From contig CAWHEB010000004.1 of the NCBI GenBank assembly GCA_963828285.1, forward strand, positions 124,001 to 188,000: a DNA stretch of 64,000 nt, written 5' to 3'. Shown in pieces: positions 43,203 to 53,240 of this stretch. The notes below the pieces were generated by a model, which worked only from the letters and a program-made list of their open reading frames with translations, had not been told where the DNA came from and did not search any database. How positions within the stretch are numbered: position 1 is the first letter of the stretch; each line of letters opens with the position of its first letter. A program made the position numbers and the translations under genes. The stretch is from DAIOEK01 sp963828285. GTDB taxonomy: Bacteria > Chloroflexota > Anaerolineae > Anaerolineales > Anaerolineaceae.

Positions 43203-43640
43203 ATGAAAACGGATAAGACACAGAAGAGGATTTTTCCTCTTTGGATTTGGGGCATAGTTTTTATCGCCCTGGCATTACTTGCAGCTGTGTACCTTCCACA
43301 GGTCTTTAAATCACAAGCTGCCGGGTTTCCGTCTGAAGTGGATGTAGTTAAAGCTGCGGAATTACGGGATCAAGGGGCATTTATCCTCGATGTACGCGAG
43401 CAATCCGAATGGGATCAATTCCACATTCCGGGTGCAAAATTAATCCCATTGGGAACTCTTCCTGACCGCTTGAATGAAATCCCCAAAGATAAAGATGTGG
43501 TTGTAGTTTGTAGGTCAGGCAACCGTAGCGCTACCGGGAGAGACATTTTGCTCAATTCTGGCTATACGAATGTCACCAGTATGGCAGGTGGAATGAACCA
43601 GTGGCAGGCATCTGGATTCTCGGTGGAGACAGGACCGTAA
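43203..43640 (+). CDS. Membrane-anchored rhodanese
   Basis: Protein of 145 residues with one N-terminal membrane anchor (LWIWGIVFIALALLAAVYLP, about 13-32) and an outside-facing rhodanese domain. The active-site loop is VVVCRSGNRSATGRD (about 99-113) with Cys102 as the sulfur or selenium acceptor, and the entry motif is FILDVREQSEWDQFHIPGA. Rhodaneses transfer sulfane sulfur, and the acceptor here is not known. It lies after the DUF1667 gene but 85 bases away, so may be separate. A strong terminator follows. Confidence 0.9.
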   Translation: MKTDKTQKRIFPLWIWGIVFIALALLAAVYLPQVFKSQAAGFPSEVDVVKAAELRDQGAFILDVREQSEWDQFHIPGAKLIPLGTLPDRLNEIPKDKDVVVVCRSGNRSATGRDILLNSGYTNVTSMAGGMNQWQASGFSVETGP

Positions 43641-43669
43641 TCATCTTGGATGTTCAATTAGTTGCAAAT

Positions 43670-43704
43670 AAAAACACCACATCAGAATCTGATGTGGTGT
43701 TTTT
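43670..43704. terminator. Bidirectional terminator between converging genes
   Basis: AAAAACACCACATCAG (43670-43685) pairs with CTGATGTGGTGTTTTT (43689-43704) around a three-base loop. It terminates the rhodanese gene and the converging MFS gene. Confidence 0.9.
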
Positions 43705-43715
43705 ATGATGATAAA

Positions 43716-44960
43716 TTACTGGATCTTTTGGATCTTCGGCATCCAGACAGCCATTAATATCGCAGCGATCATAGCCAATGATCCACCAAAGATGAATGGT
43801 GCAGATGGGCCGAATCCCTTCCATTCTCCAACCCCCTGCCAGAGAATACCTGCGATCAATGATGCTGGAAAAGCCAACAACCCGATAACTGCGTGATAAG
43901 TGCCAAAGGCGGTTCCACGCATGGTCTCGGGGACGAGATCGGCTACCATTGCGTTAGCAGTTCCAAACGCTAAACCGAAATAAATACCATACGTGATATA
44001 CAACGCCCAGATATGCCAGGCTGCCTGCGCGATTCCAAAACCGAAATAAATTACTGCATAAACCAACCAGCCACCTATGATCAATCGTCTACGTCCAATC
44101 CGGTCCGATAACGAACCTGCCGGAGTCGATACGAGCGTGATGATCAGGTTATAGAAAACTAACATAACAAGGATTCCCGTGACGGATATTCCCAGGTTTT
44201 GAGCACGTAACACCAAAAATCCATCAGATGAATTCCCCAGGGTGAAAACGCTGACAATAATTAAAAATATATTGAAAGGTTTGCCCATTCCGCGCAGGGA
44301 AAATTTAGGCGCTGACCTTTGGTTAACCACCTGAACATCCTTTGCACCAATCACCAACGACAGTACTGCCAAAAATCCCGGAACCATACTGATAAGTACG
44401 ATTGTCTGAAAAGTGGATTTGGTCAGATCCAGATTACTCGCCTGAGCCAACCAAACCACAAGGGCAGCGATGATCAGACCAATCACAGCTCCACCTTTAT
44501 CCATCGCTCGGTTGAAACCATAGGCTAGTCCACGCATATGGACCGGTGTTGAATCAGCCACTAACGCGTCCCGAGGCGCAGTGCGTATCCCTTTTCCGAT
44601 GCGGTCTACCCAACGTACACCAGCGATCAATTCCCAACTGCTGGCAAAATAAAAGAAAGGTTTGGAGATGGCAGACAATCCATATCCAGCGACAGCCAAC
44701 CATTTCCGGCCGCCGATCTTATCCGAGAACCATCCAGAAAACATTTTGAGAATGCTAGCGGTTGCTTCAGCTATGCCTTCGATCAATCCGATGATACTGG
44801 TTTGCACTCCCAAGACATTTGCCAGGAATAATGGGACAACATTGATCACCATCTCCGCGGATATATCCATGAAAAAACTTGTAAAACCCACTGCCCAAAC
44901 ATTTCGGGGAAGATCTTTGATGCCTGGTTTTGCGATGGTGTTTTCTGTGATTTCAACCAT
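43716..44960 (-). CDS. Major facilitator superfamily transporter
   Basis: Twelve-segment membrane transporter of 414 residues. The loop between segments 2 and 3 reads GWFSDKIGGRKWL and that between segments 8 and 9 reads GSLSDRIGRRRLI, both MFS signature A. NVWAVGFTSFFMDISAEMVINVVPLFL at the N terminus and the RTAPRDALVADSTP segment are typical of a group of uncharacterised bacterial MFS proteins that are usually called multidrug or sugar exporters without proof. AGAGGAAC precedes the ATG, and it lies 45 bases after the exoribonuclease gene, so it may be cotranscribed. Substrate unknown. Confidence 0.9.
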   Translation of the reverse strand: MVEITENTIAKPGIKDLPRNVWAVGFTSFFMDISAEMVINVVPLFLANVLGVQTSIIGLIEGIAEATASILKMFSGWFSDKIGGRKWLAVAGYGLSAISKPFFYFASSWELIAGVRWVDRIGKGIRTAPRDALVADSTPVHMRGLAYGFNRAMDKGGAVIGLIIAALVVWLAQASNLDLTKSTFQTIVLISMVPGFLAVLSLVIGAKDVQVVNQRSAPKFSLRGMGKPFNIFLIIVSVFTLGNSSDGFLVLRAQNLGISVTGILVMLVFYNLIITLVSTPAGSLSDRIGRRRLIIGGWLVYAVIYFGFGIAQAAWHIWALYITYGIYFGLAFGTANAMVADLVPETMRGTAFGTYHAVIGLLAFPASLIAGILWQGVGEWKGFGPSAPFIFGGSLAMIAAILMAVWMPKIQKIQ

Positions 44961-45005
44961 TTTGTTTGTGTTCCTCTGCGATGAAATGATAGTGATTTAT
45001 ATAAC

Positions 45006-46491
45006 TCAATTTATTCTTTGAAAATCGATATATCCGTTTTCCACGTCCACCGATTCCAGTCTTACACGAATCCGGTCACCCACATCCACACCATCAAATC
45101 CTTTTACGAGTTTCCCCTCAACAGGTTCGTCGATCAGTCTCACCCAGGTGCCCTTGGGAGATGCGCCAGTGACGATCGAAATCGAATTTATCGCCCACAC
45201 GAGCCTCGAGCAGCAATGCTGCTGCGGATTTACCCACCTGGCGTTCCACCTTGTTAGCGGCATCTTCAGCCTCAGTGCAATGTAAGGCTAGTTCATTCAA
45301 TTCATCTATTTTGTAGGGCGACTCTCTTCCATCCAGTGCTGCTTTTAGTAGGCGCTGGGTGATCAGGTCGGGGAAACGGCAATTCGGAGCTGTAGAATGA
45401 GCATAATCCTTGACCGCAAGACCAAAATGGCCGGGAACTTCCCCATCAGGTTGTTCGGCAACATATTCTCCAGCCCCCAGCAATTTGATCACGGCAAGAG
45501 AAAGATCGGGGAATCGCAATGGATCAGAAATTTTTTGTTTAACCAGGAATTCTTCGAGAGCTTTTGAATCAGGCTCCATTGGTAAGTGGAATTTATGATC
45601 CGTCGCGATCTGAACGATCCTATCCCATCGCTTTGGTATCCTCACAACCCGCCGGATTGATGGAGATTTCCGTTCTGCGAGAAATCTGGCAGTTACTCCA
45701 TTCGCTGCAATCATAAAATCTTCAATGATCTCTTTCGCCCGATTCCGTTCATCCCGTTCCAAAGCTTGTATTTGATCTCCAATAAAAACAGGTTTTGCTT
45801 CGATGGTTTCCAAACTCAGAGCGCCGTTGATCTCACGTAAGTTCTTCAGTCTTTGCGCGACTACATCCTAAATCCTCAGGTTATCATCCAAACCAGGAAC
45901 AGCTTTTATTGGGTCAGGCATTTCCCCGTTCCCCTCAATCCAGGCAGCTACACTGTTATAAGCTAATTTTGCGTGATTACGTACCCATGCCCGGTATATT
46001 TTGGCATCGGCCAATGAGCCATCTTCGTTAACCGCCATTTCGATCACCATCGCCTGCCGATCCTCACCAGGGTTGAGCGAAGTTAGATCAGTGGATAATT
46101 CCACAGGCAGCATCGGAAATATTTCCGCGGATGTGTAGACTGATGTAGTATTCGTTCGTGCGTGATCGTCTATGGCACTAGCCTTTTTAACATATCCATC
46201 AACATCCGCGATCGCGACGTATATTGTCGCGATCCCTGAATCCATTTCTCCAGCGACTGTTAGCTGATCCAAATCAAGCGAGTCATCATTATCAATGGAT
46301 GCCCAGGGTAATCCACGTAAATCAAGGATTTCGCCAGGTTGCATTTTTATTCCGGGATATTCCAACTCGTGGATTTGATTTAGTTGTTCCATTGCTTCTT
46401 TGGAAAATTCCGGGAGCAATCCCCGGTCGATCATCACTTGGTGGGCGATCTTCTGTAATATGGAACGATGGTTATGAGAGTTGAAATTCAT
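45006..46491 (-). CDS. RNB-family exoribonuclease (RNase II type), two breaks
   Basis: Exoribonuclease of about 495 residues with an RNB catalytic domain. The active-site block is LPWASIDNDDSLDLDQLT (about 58-75) with the Asp cluster that binds two metal ions; AIADVDGYV and the SLNPGEDRQAMVIEM region follow. C-terminal part ends in an S1-like fold (GTWVRLIDEPVEGKLVKGFDGVDVGDRIRVRL). Two breaks occur. The first is an in-frame TAG at 45868-45870 between NLRI and DVVAQRLKNLREING; the residue is Gln (CAG) in the expected sequence. The second is an extra base in the AAA at 45179-45181, after which SIVTGASPKGT continues. It degrades RNA 3' to 5'. The shortened form lacks the cold-shock domains of classical RNase II. 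Confidence 0.82.
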
Positions 46492-46636
46492 GTATTTTCC
46501 TCGCTTTTTGTCTACGAATATATCGATTCTACAACTGAAAAGCGATCAATGTGAGGATTAGGACTAATAGATTATAGATATGAATGAAATTCGTTTTATT
46601 TTGATGGTATTTTATACAAAACAAGGTCATCAATAC

Positions 46637-46665
46637 TTGCTCTTAAGACAATTCTGGATTAAAAT
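46637..46665 (+). promoter_or_regulatory. Candidate promoter of the nusA operon
   Basis: TTGCTC (46637-46642) and TAAAAT (46660-46665) with a 17-base spacer. The transcript would include the hairpin at 46701-46725 as its leader. Confidence 0.4.
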
Positions 46666-46700
46666 AGGACTGTTAGTGGTAATTCAATATTGCATCCATG

Positions 46701-46725
46701 GAAAAGTGGGAGCCCCCCACTTTTC
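46701..46725 (+). promoter_or_regulatory. Leader hairpin upstream of nusA
   Basis: GAAAAGTGGG (46701-46710) pairs perfectly with CCCACTTTTC (46716-46725) around a five-base loop, 42 bases before the nusA ATG. It could be an attenuator or autoregulatory element of the NusA operon, in the place where many bacteria have a hairpin before rimP. Confidence 0.6.
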
Positions 46726-46767
46726 TGCGTAATAAAACATAGTATCAATTTTGGAGAGAGTGTAAGA

Positions 46768-48635
46768 ATGAAAAACGAATTCGCGCTGGCCTTCAATGAA
46801 GTGCAGGAAGATAAGCAGCTTCCGAAGGAAGTCATCTTAAAGGCTTTGGAATCAGCCATGGTTTCCGCTTACCGTCGGGCAGTTGTTGCCTCGACCGCTC
46901 AACATGTCGAAGCCAAGATTGATTCGGATACCGGTAAGGTGATGATCTACGCGGAAAAAGAAGTAGTTGAATCAGTTGACAGCGAGACTACTGAAGTCAG
47001 CCTGGAAAATGCACGGGAAGTGAAACCGGACGCCGAATTGGGTGACCTGGTGATCGTAGAATGCACTCCGGCAGATTTTGGTCGTGTAGCTGCACAAACT
47101 GCCCGACAAGTGATCCAACAGCGTATCCGTGAAGCCGAACGTAATGTACAGATGGAATATTTCAACAAACAGGTTGGCGAGATTACAACCGGTGTTGTTC
47201 AGGCTGTCAATGCGATGGAAACTTCCATCGGTCTTGACCTAAAAGCTGAAGGAAAACTTCTCAAGAAGGAAATGATCCCCGGAGAGCGATTCCGAGTACA
47301 TGAACGTGTCCGCAGTATTTTGCTCGAAGTTAAAGACTCATCCCGTGGACCTCAAATTATCTTATCGCGTGCGCATCGCAATTTCCTGCGCCGTCTTCTC
47401 GAAACCGAAGTACCCGAAATTTACCATGGCGTTGTTGAAATCCGATCGATCGCCCGTGAACCTGGACAACGTGCCAAAGTAGCCGTCGCCGCCACACAAC
47501 AGGGTATTGACCCGGTAGGCGCTTGTGTAGGCATCCGTGGAGTACGTATTCAAGCCATCGTCCGTGAATTGCACGATGAAAAGATCGATGTTATTGAGTG
47601 GAGCGCTGACCCCGCAGTTTACATTTCCAAAGCAGTCAGTCCAGCCAGAGTTAACGGCGTATATTTGAACGACAGCGCAGAAACCGGAAAGACCGCCACG
47701 GTAGTTGTTCCAGAAGATCAGCTTAGTCTGGCAATCGGTCGGGATGGTCAAAACGCCCGTCTTGCCGCGAAACTTACGGGTTGGCGCATCGACATTAAGA
47801 AATTGGATGAGGCGGCGGAAGACTCACTAAACAAGCTGAATACCGATCCGGAATATGCTTCGATTGCAGAAGTTGAACATGAAAATATTCCCGCCATCGA
47901 AGCCATTCTTGCCAAGAAAAAAGAAGGCCGTCCGTTGGGGATTGATGAGACTGATCAACTTTCCAAATTCATCGATCGGGTTGAGAAGAAATCTGCCAGC
48001 AAACGTATGGCTGAAAAACGACCTGAAGAATTGATGAAGGAACAAATCCTTCAGACTATTCCACCGTCAGCATTCGAGATGCCTTGGATACATTGAAACT
48101 CACCGAGCATGTTACCAGTATGCTCATTGACGCGAGATACATAACCGCCGGTGACCTGGCTGTCCAATTCAGGATGAATCCCGATGTACTTCTTGCACTC
48201 CAGGGTATGAGCCCCAAGGGAATAGCCGAAATTGAAGCAGCTCTGTCTACCCAACGATTAATGGGTATCGTTCCACCTAAAACTGTTGAGGTTGAACCGG
48301 TTGAAACAAAAGCTGTTGAAGCTCCAGTTGAAGAGAAAAGTGTTGAACTTGAAACTGACCTCGAGAAAGTTACCGAAACAACCATCGAACCAATCATCGA
48401 AGTTGAAGATGACTTACCTGCTGATCTGAACCAGATATTTGCACTCAAACCGGAAGTGTTCGAAGTAAATCCAGCAGCAGTTGATGAGGAAGAAGAATCA
48501 CCCGATGCCAAGAAATCAGGTGGAAAGAAGAAGAAAAAGAAGAGTGTTGAAGTTGAGTATGATCCTGACCGGGATGTGATCTTAGCCCACAAGAAACATA
48601 AACGTGGGACTGATGATGGTTGGGGCAACTGGTAA
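46768..48635 (+). CDS. nusA: Transcription elongation factor NusA with extended C terminus, one frame break
   Basis: NusA of about 622 residues. N-terminal RNA-polymerase-binding domain (MKNEFALAFNEVQEDKQLPKEVILKALESAM), S1 domain (about 130-200), KH1 (DPVGACVGIRGVRIQAIVREL) and KH2 (VPEDQLSLAIGRDGQNARLAAKLTGWRIDIK). A missing base near 48054 (probably a second G after CTTCAG) breaks the frame; restored, LQ is followed by DYSTVSIRDALDTLKLTEHV. The extra C-terminal part has a helix-hairpin-helix-like stretch (about 430-490), a long acidic linker and a very basic end (GGKKKKKKSVEVEYDP...HKKHKRGTDDGWGNW). It acts with RNA polymerase in pausing, termination and antitermination. ATG 46768 follows GGAGAGAG. 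Confidence 0.93.
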
Positions 48636-48653
48636 AAAAACTGGATAAAAAAG

Positions 48654-48987
48654 GTGCCTGGAAAACAAAGAAATCAAGTCAGGAACACTCCGAAACGAAC
48701 GTGCGTTGGCTGCCGTCAAATCATGCCTAAACGTCACTTGATTCGTATCGTCCGCACCCCGGATGGAGTTGTCGTCGATAGATCAGGAAAAGTCAACGGC
48801 CGGGGAGCCTATCTGCATAATGAACTTATCTTGTTGGGAAAAAGGACTGAAAGGTCCACTTGCCAACGCCCTGCGGATGGAGTTAAGTCCTGAAGACCAT
48901 CAACGACTGGCAGATTTCGCCAGCACATTAAAACCAATTCTATTGAGCGAACCCGGGAATAATATGAACACTGATCACCCGGATTAG
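48654..48987 (+). CDS. ylxR: YlxR-family RNA-binding protein, one frame break
   Basis: Small basic protein of about 110 residues of the DUF448/YlxR family. TPKRTCVGCRQIMPKRHLIRIVRTPDGVVVD is the diagnostic N-terminal part and GRGAYLH follows. One extra base near 48826-48828 breaks the frame; read without it, NELSCWEKGLKGPLANALRMELSPEDHQRLADF continues as expected. The GTG at 48654 is the start, with a weak ribosome site (AAAAAGG). The gene lies between nusA and infB, its usual place. YlxR proteins bind nucleic acid and have been linked to RNase P and transcription regulation in other bacteria. Confidence 0.85.
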
Positions 48988-49108
48988 ATCATTCGAGCCT
49001 GAACCTCGATCTCGCTCAATGCATGGATTGTAATTCTGGATGAAAAATCCAAGCAATCCAGACAAAGGTATACAGGCATGAGAGCACAACAAAGCATGGA
49101 GGTGCCCC

Positions 49109-50915
49109 GTGAGCGAGAAAACCAAAACAGTATCAATTGAAATTCCTTCAACGATAAGTGTACGCGATCTGGCTGGATTACTTAAATCCAGTCCCATTCA
49201 AGTTATCAAGACCTTAATGTCAAATGGTGTGATGGCTAACATCAGCCAGGTGGTGGATTTTGACACAGCAGCTATCGTCGCATCCGAACTTGGATTTGAA
49301 GCGACACTTGAGATTGAAGAAGAATCTGAAACTAAAGATGTGGGCGAAGTGGCTTCATGGCGGCAGGCAATCGAAAATGAAGATCCTACCAGCCTTGTTC
49401 AACGCCCTCCTGTCGTAACCATTCTCGGGCATGTCGATCATGGTAAAACCACCCTATTAGACGCAATCCGCCATACCGATGTTGCCGGTGGTGAAGCGGG
49501 TGGAATCACTCAGCACATTGGCGCTTACCAGGTGGAACACAACGGACAGTTGATCACCTTTCTGGACACTCCAGGACATGCAGCTTTCACAGCCATGCGA
49601 GCCCGCGGAGCTAAAGGTGCTGATATTGTCGTCCTGGTGGTGGCCGCCAATGATGGTGTTATGCCGCAGACCCGTGAGGCAATTGCCCACGCCAAGGCTG
49701 CGCAGGTTCCAATGATTGTTGCAATGAATAAGATCGATCGTCCGGATGCAAATCCGGACTTCGTAAAAAAACAATTAGCTGATCTGGGAATGGTACCTGA
49801 AGATTGGGAAGGTAATACCATGATCATACCGGTCTCTGCCAAGCAAAAGACTGGCATCGATGACTTACTGGCAGCCATTTTGATCGTGGCTGAAGCTGCA
49901 AATATCCGCGGAAATCCCAAAGGCAAGCAGATGGGATCCGTGATCGAATCCGAGATGGATCGCGCCAAAGGGCGTGATCGCCACTTTGTTGGTCCAAAAC
50001 GGTGAATTGGAGATGGGTGATGTTGTTGTCGCAGGTCGTTCCTACGGCAGGATCAAAGCCATGTACGACTTCCGCGGAAAACCGATTCGCAAAGCAGGTC
50101 CATCCACACCGGTATCTGTTATGGGCTTGAATGATGTTCCTACTGCCGGTGATATCTACCAGGTAGTCAAATCCGAGAAAGATGCCCGTGTCATTATTGA
50201 CGCGATCAAAGTAGCAGCCCAAGCGCAGCAGGCAGTACCAAAAGCCACACTTGAGGACATCTTTAAACAAATAGAGGATGGCGCCCTAAAGGAACTTCGC
50301 TTGATCATCAAAGCAGACGTCCAGGGTTCACTGGAACCCATTGTGAATTCATTGAACGAATTTAACCAGGGCGAGATCAAAGTCAATATACTGCATGCGA
50401 CTACCGGGAATATCCTTGAAAATGATATTCTTCTGGCATCCGCATCCGACGCGATCGTAATTGGATTCAATGTTGTTGCTGATGCAGCCGCCCGCCGTCT
50501 GGCAGAATCGGAAGGCGTATCCATTCGTCTTTACGATATTATTTACCGCCTCACCGAGGACGTTGAGAAAGCTCTCAAGGGTATGCTAGCTCCCGAATTT
50601 AAAGAGGAGATCGTCGGTCAGGCGAATATTCTTGCGGTTTTCAAGATCACGAAATTGGGCAATATTGCCGGCTGTCGGGTTACTTCCGGGGAAATGCGTC
50701 GAAACGCGAAAGTACGGGTCATACGCAACGGACAGGTGATCCACGAAGGGGAAATGGCTTCACTCAAACATGAAAAGGACGATGTTAAAGAAGTCCGCAC
50801 AGGCTTTGAATGTGGCATCTCCTTGAAGAACTTCTCCGATTATGCTCCCGGGGATACCATGGTCTGTTATGTTATTGAAAAAGTCGGTGCTCCTAAAAGC
50901 GCTTTATTGAACTAG
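49109..50915 (+). CDS. infB: Translation initiation factor IF-2, one frame break
   Basis: Short-form IF-2 of about 602 residues. N-terminal IF2_N motif (STISVRDLAGLLKSSPIQVIKTLMSNGV), then the GTPase: G1 GHVDHGKTTLLDAI, G3 DTPGHAAF, G4 NKID, G5 SAK. Extra G in the GGG at 49970-49972 breaks the frame; with GG the sequence continues DRAKGVIATLLVQNGELEMGD, as in all IF-2. Domains II-IV follow. It places initiator tRNA on the 30S subunit and promotes subunit joining. GTG start after GGAGG. The lack of the long charged N-terminal extension of E. coli IF-2 is common in this phylum. Confidence 0.95.
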
Positions 50916-50924
50916 AGGTGTTCC

Positions 50925-51296
50925 ATGCCTAATAAAATCCGGTTGCAACGAATTAATGACCGCATCAAACAAACACTATCTGAATTGATCATTCAGAAGG
51001 TTGGTGATCCCAGGTTATCCGGGATATTTATCACGGATGTACGAGTGGATCGCGAATTAGCTTACGCTGAGGTATATGTATCTGCAGTAGAAGGTGTTGA
51101 GCGATCCAAAGAGGTTTTGGATGGATTGAACCACGCCTCCGGTTTTTTTAGGAGTGCATTAGCTGCACAGATCGACTTGCGCCAATTCCCAAGATTACGT
51201 TTCCATTGGGATCCAACACCCGAAAATGCTGACCATATGGAAAAACTCTTACAGCAGATCAAACTCGAAGAACAAAATAAACAGGTTAAGGAATAG
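50925..51296 (+). CDS. rbfA: Ribosome-binding factor A
   Basis: Protein of 123 residues with the KH-like RbfA fold: RLQRINDRIKQTLSELIIQKVGDPRLSGIFITDVRVDRELAYAEVYV is diagnostic, and LRFHWDPTPENADHMEKLLQQI is the usual C-terminal end. It binds the 30S subunit late in assembly near helix 1 of 16S rRNA. The gene is 9 bases after infB, and its stop codon is directly followed by the ATG of the DHH gene, so translation is coupled. Confidence 0.95.
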   Translation: MPNKIRLQRINDRIKQTLSELIIQKVGDPRLSGIFITDVRVDRELAYAEVYVSAVEGVERSKEVLDGLNHASGFFRSALAAQIDLRQFPRLRFHWDPTPENADHMEKLLQQIKLEEQNKQVKE

Positions 51297-52265
51297 ATGA
51301 CTGACGCTGTTCACAATGAGATCCGAAAACGGATTGCCAATTCGCAAAGGATAATGATTGTCGCGCACATCCGACCGGATGGAGATGCTGTTGGATCGCT
51401 CTTGTCCATGGGCTTAGGTATCCGTGATCTGGGTAAATCTGTCCAAATGGTTCTATCGGATGGTGTATCAGCCAGTTTCCGTCACCTTCCTGGAGCAGAT
51501 CTTGTGGTCAAACGCCCGGATGGAGATTTCGATCTGATCATCAGTGTAGATTGTTCTGATCCCAGAAGGGTAGGTCCGGTCCTCGAGACTTACCGTATGC
51601 CTGAGATCAATATTGACCATCACATCACCAATCTAAAGTTCAGCGAAGTAAATCTGATCGAACCTGAAGCTGTCGCAACCTGTGAGATCATCACACGACA
51701 TTACGAAAGCTGGGGACTGACGATCACACCAGAAATTGCGAATGCACTACTGATGGGTATCGTTACCGATACTCTCGGATTCCGTACTTCGAACATGACA
51801 CCTACAGCGCTGAGAGTATCAGCGGAGTTGATGGAAAAAGGCGGCGATCTGATTGACCAATACAATCGGGGATTGCTTCGCAGATCCTTTGAAGCTACCA
51901 GTTATTGGGGAGCAGGACTTTCAGGCTTACAGAAGAAAGACCGTATGGTTTGGGGGACATTACGCCTTTCTGACCGTAAAGCTTGTGCTTATCCAGGCAA
52001 TGATGATGCTGACCTGATCAATGTTATCTCGTCCATCGATGATTTTGATATCTCAATGATATTTGTTGAACAACAAAATGGAACTGTAAAAGTCAGTTGG
52101 CGCTCAGTTCCTGGATTTAACGTTTCAGATATCGCCTTATCATTTGGTGGCGGAGGACATCCCGCTGCAGCCGGTGCAGATATACCCGGTACGCTGGAAG
52201 AGATACAGCCCAAAGTATTGACAGCGACAATACAATTATTGGAATCGCTTACTAAAAACGGCTAG
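51297..52265 (+). CDS. nrnA: DHH-family oligoribonuclease / pAp phosphatase (NrnA type)
   Basis: DHH/DHHA1 phosphoesterase of 322 residues. Metal motifs: MIVAHIRPDGDAVGSLL (motif I), VDCSDPRRVG (motif II), NIDHHITN (motif III, the DHH signature), GIVTDTLGFRTSN (motif IV); the DHHA1 domain ends with SFGGGGHPAAAGADI. NrnA removes nucleotides from short RNAs and hydrolyses 3'-phosphoadenosine 5'-phosphate. Its place between rbfA and truB is the common order in many Gram-positive and related bacteria. Confidence 0.93.
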   Translation: MTDAVHNEIRKRIANSQRIMIVAHIRPDGDAVGSLLSMGLGIRDLGKSVQMVLSDGVSASFRHLPGADLVVKRPDGDFDLIISVDCSDPRRVGPVLETYRMPEINIDHHITNLKFSEVNLIEPEAVATCEIITRHYESWGLTITPEIANALLMGIVTDTLGFRTSNMTPTALRVSAELMEKGGDLIDQYNRGLLRRSFEATSYWGAGLSGLQKKDRMVWGTLRLSDRKACAYPGNDDADLINVISSIDDFDISMIFVEQQNGTVKVSWRSVPGFNVSDIALSFGGGGHPAAAGADIPGTLEEIQPKVLTATIQLLESLTKNG

Positions 52266-52297
52266 AATGAATCAAGGATGATTCGGGGTGAGTAAAA

Positions 52298-53206
52298 ATG
52301 GATGAGAACCGTTTTGATGTAAAGAACGCAATCTCAGGAGTCCTGGTTATTGACAAACCGATCGGACTTACATCACATGATGTTGTTCAAGTAATCCGAA
52401 GAGGTACAAATATTCGCAGGGCTGGCCATACCGGCACACTTGATCCACGAGCTTCAGGTGTATTAGTAGTCCTGGTTGGTCCAGCAGTACGTTTAAGTGA
52501 GTTCGTATCGGCATCCGATAAACGGTATCAGGCCGTTATTCGGCTGGGGGCAACAACAGATACCTTTGATGAAGAAGGTCGCGTCACCGGTTCATCCCCG
52601 GTCAATATTACCGAGGAACAATTTACCACAGCCCTGAAACAATTCATCGGAGAGATCGAACAGGTTCCTCCTCCCTACTCCGCGGTTAAAGTTCAAGGTA
52701 AAAAAGCTTACGAGGCAGCGCGTGAAGGGGAAGAACTTGATCTAGCTCCACGAATGATTAATGTTTATAACCTCGAAGTCCTTGAATGGGCTCTCCCCGA
52801 GGTTGTGATCGATGTTTATTGTTCTTCTGGAACATATGTACGATCCCTGGCCAACGATCTGGGTAAAGTTCTTGGTTGTGGAGCTTACCTGGTGGGATTA
52901 CGCAGGACAAAAAGCGGTCGTTTTACTCTACGCGATGCAGTCCAATTGCGGAAATTGAAGGAAGCTTTTGAAGATGGAAATTGGTACCAATATCTAATTC
53001 CAGCTGCAGAAGCCTTATCTGATTGGCCTATGGTGGAATTGGATATGGCTAAGATGGATATGATCCGTCATGGTCATCGAGTTCCAGCGGTTGAAGGTTC
53101 AACCGGTTGGGCAAGAGGTATTTCTGAGCAAGGGGAACTGGTCGCATTATTATTCCATGATGATGAATCTCGTGAATGGCAACCCAAGAAAGTCTTTTTC
53201 TCTTAA
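52298..53206 (+). CDS. truB: tRNA pseudouridine(55) synthase
   Basis: Protein of 302 residues. The catalytic motif is AGHTGTLDPRASGVLVV (about 46-62) with Asp as the nucleophile; GVLVIDKPIGLTSHDVVQVIR precedes it, and YSAVKVQGKKAYEAAREGE (about 128-146) and CSSGTYVRSLANDLG (about 170-184) follow. It converts U55 in the T arm of tRNA to pseudouridine. A PUA-like C-terminal end is present. The ATG follows GGGGTGAG. Confidence 0.95.
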   Translation: MDENRFDVKNAISGVLVIDKPIGLTSHDVVQVIRRGTNIRRAGHTGTLDPRASGVLVVLVGPAVRLSEFVSASDKRYQAVIRLGATTDTFDEEGRVTGSSPVNITEEQFTTALKQFIGEIEQVPPPYSAVKVQGKKAYEAAREGEELDLAPRMINVYNLEVLEWALPEVVIDVYCSSGTYVRSLANDLGKVLGCGAYLVGLRRTKSGRFTLRDAVQLRKLKEAFEDGNWYQYLIPAAEALSDWPMVELDMAKMDMIRHGHRVPAVEGSTGWARGISEQGELVALLFHDDESREWQPKKVFFS

Positions 53207-53240
53207 GTCCAAACGAGGATCACGATTCTATTTTTGAAAG

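Noticed and set aside
48056..48628. 190-codon Ser/Thr-rich frame on the minus strand opposite the NusA tail
   Set aside because: It mirrors the acidic/basic tail of NusA; the plus-strand reading continues NusA after a one-base correction.
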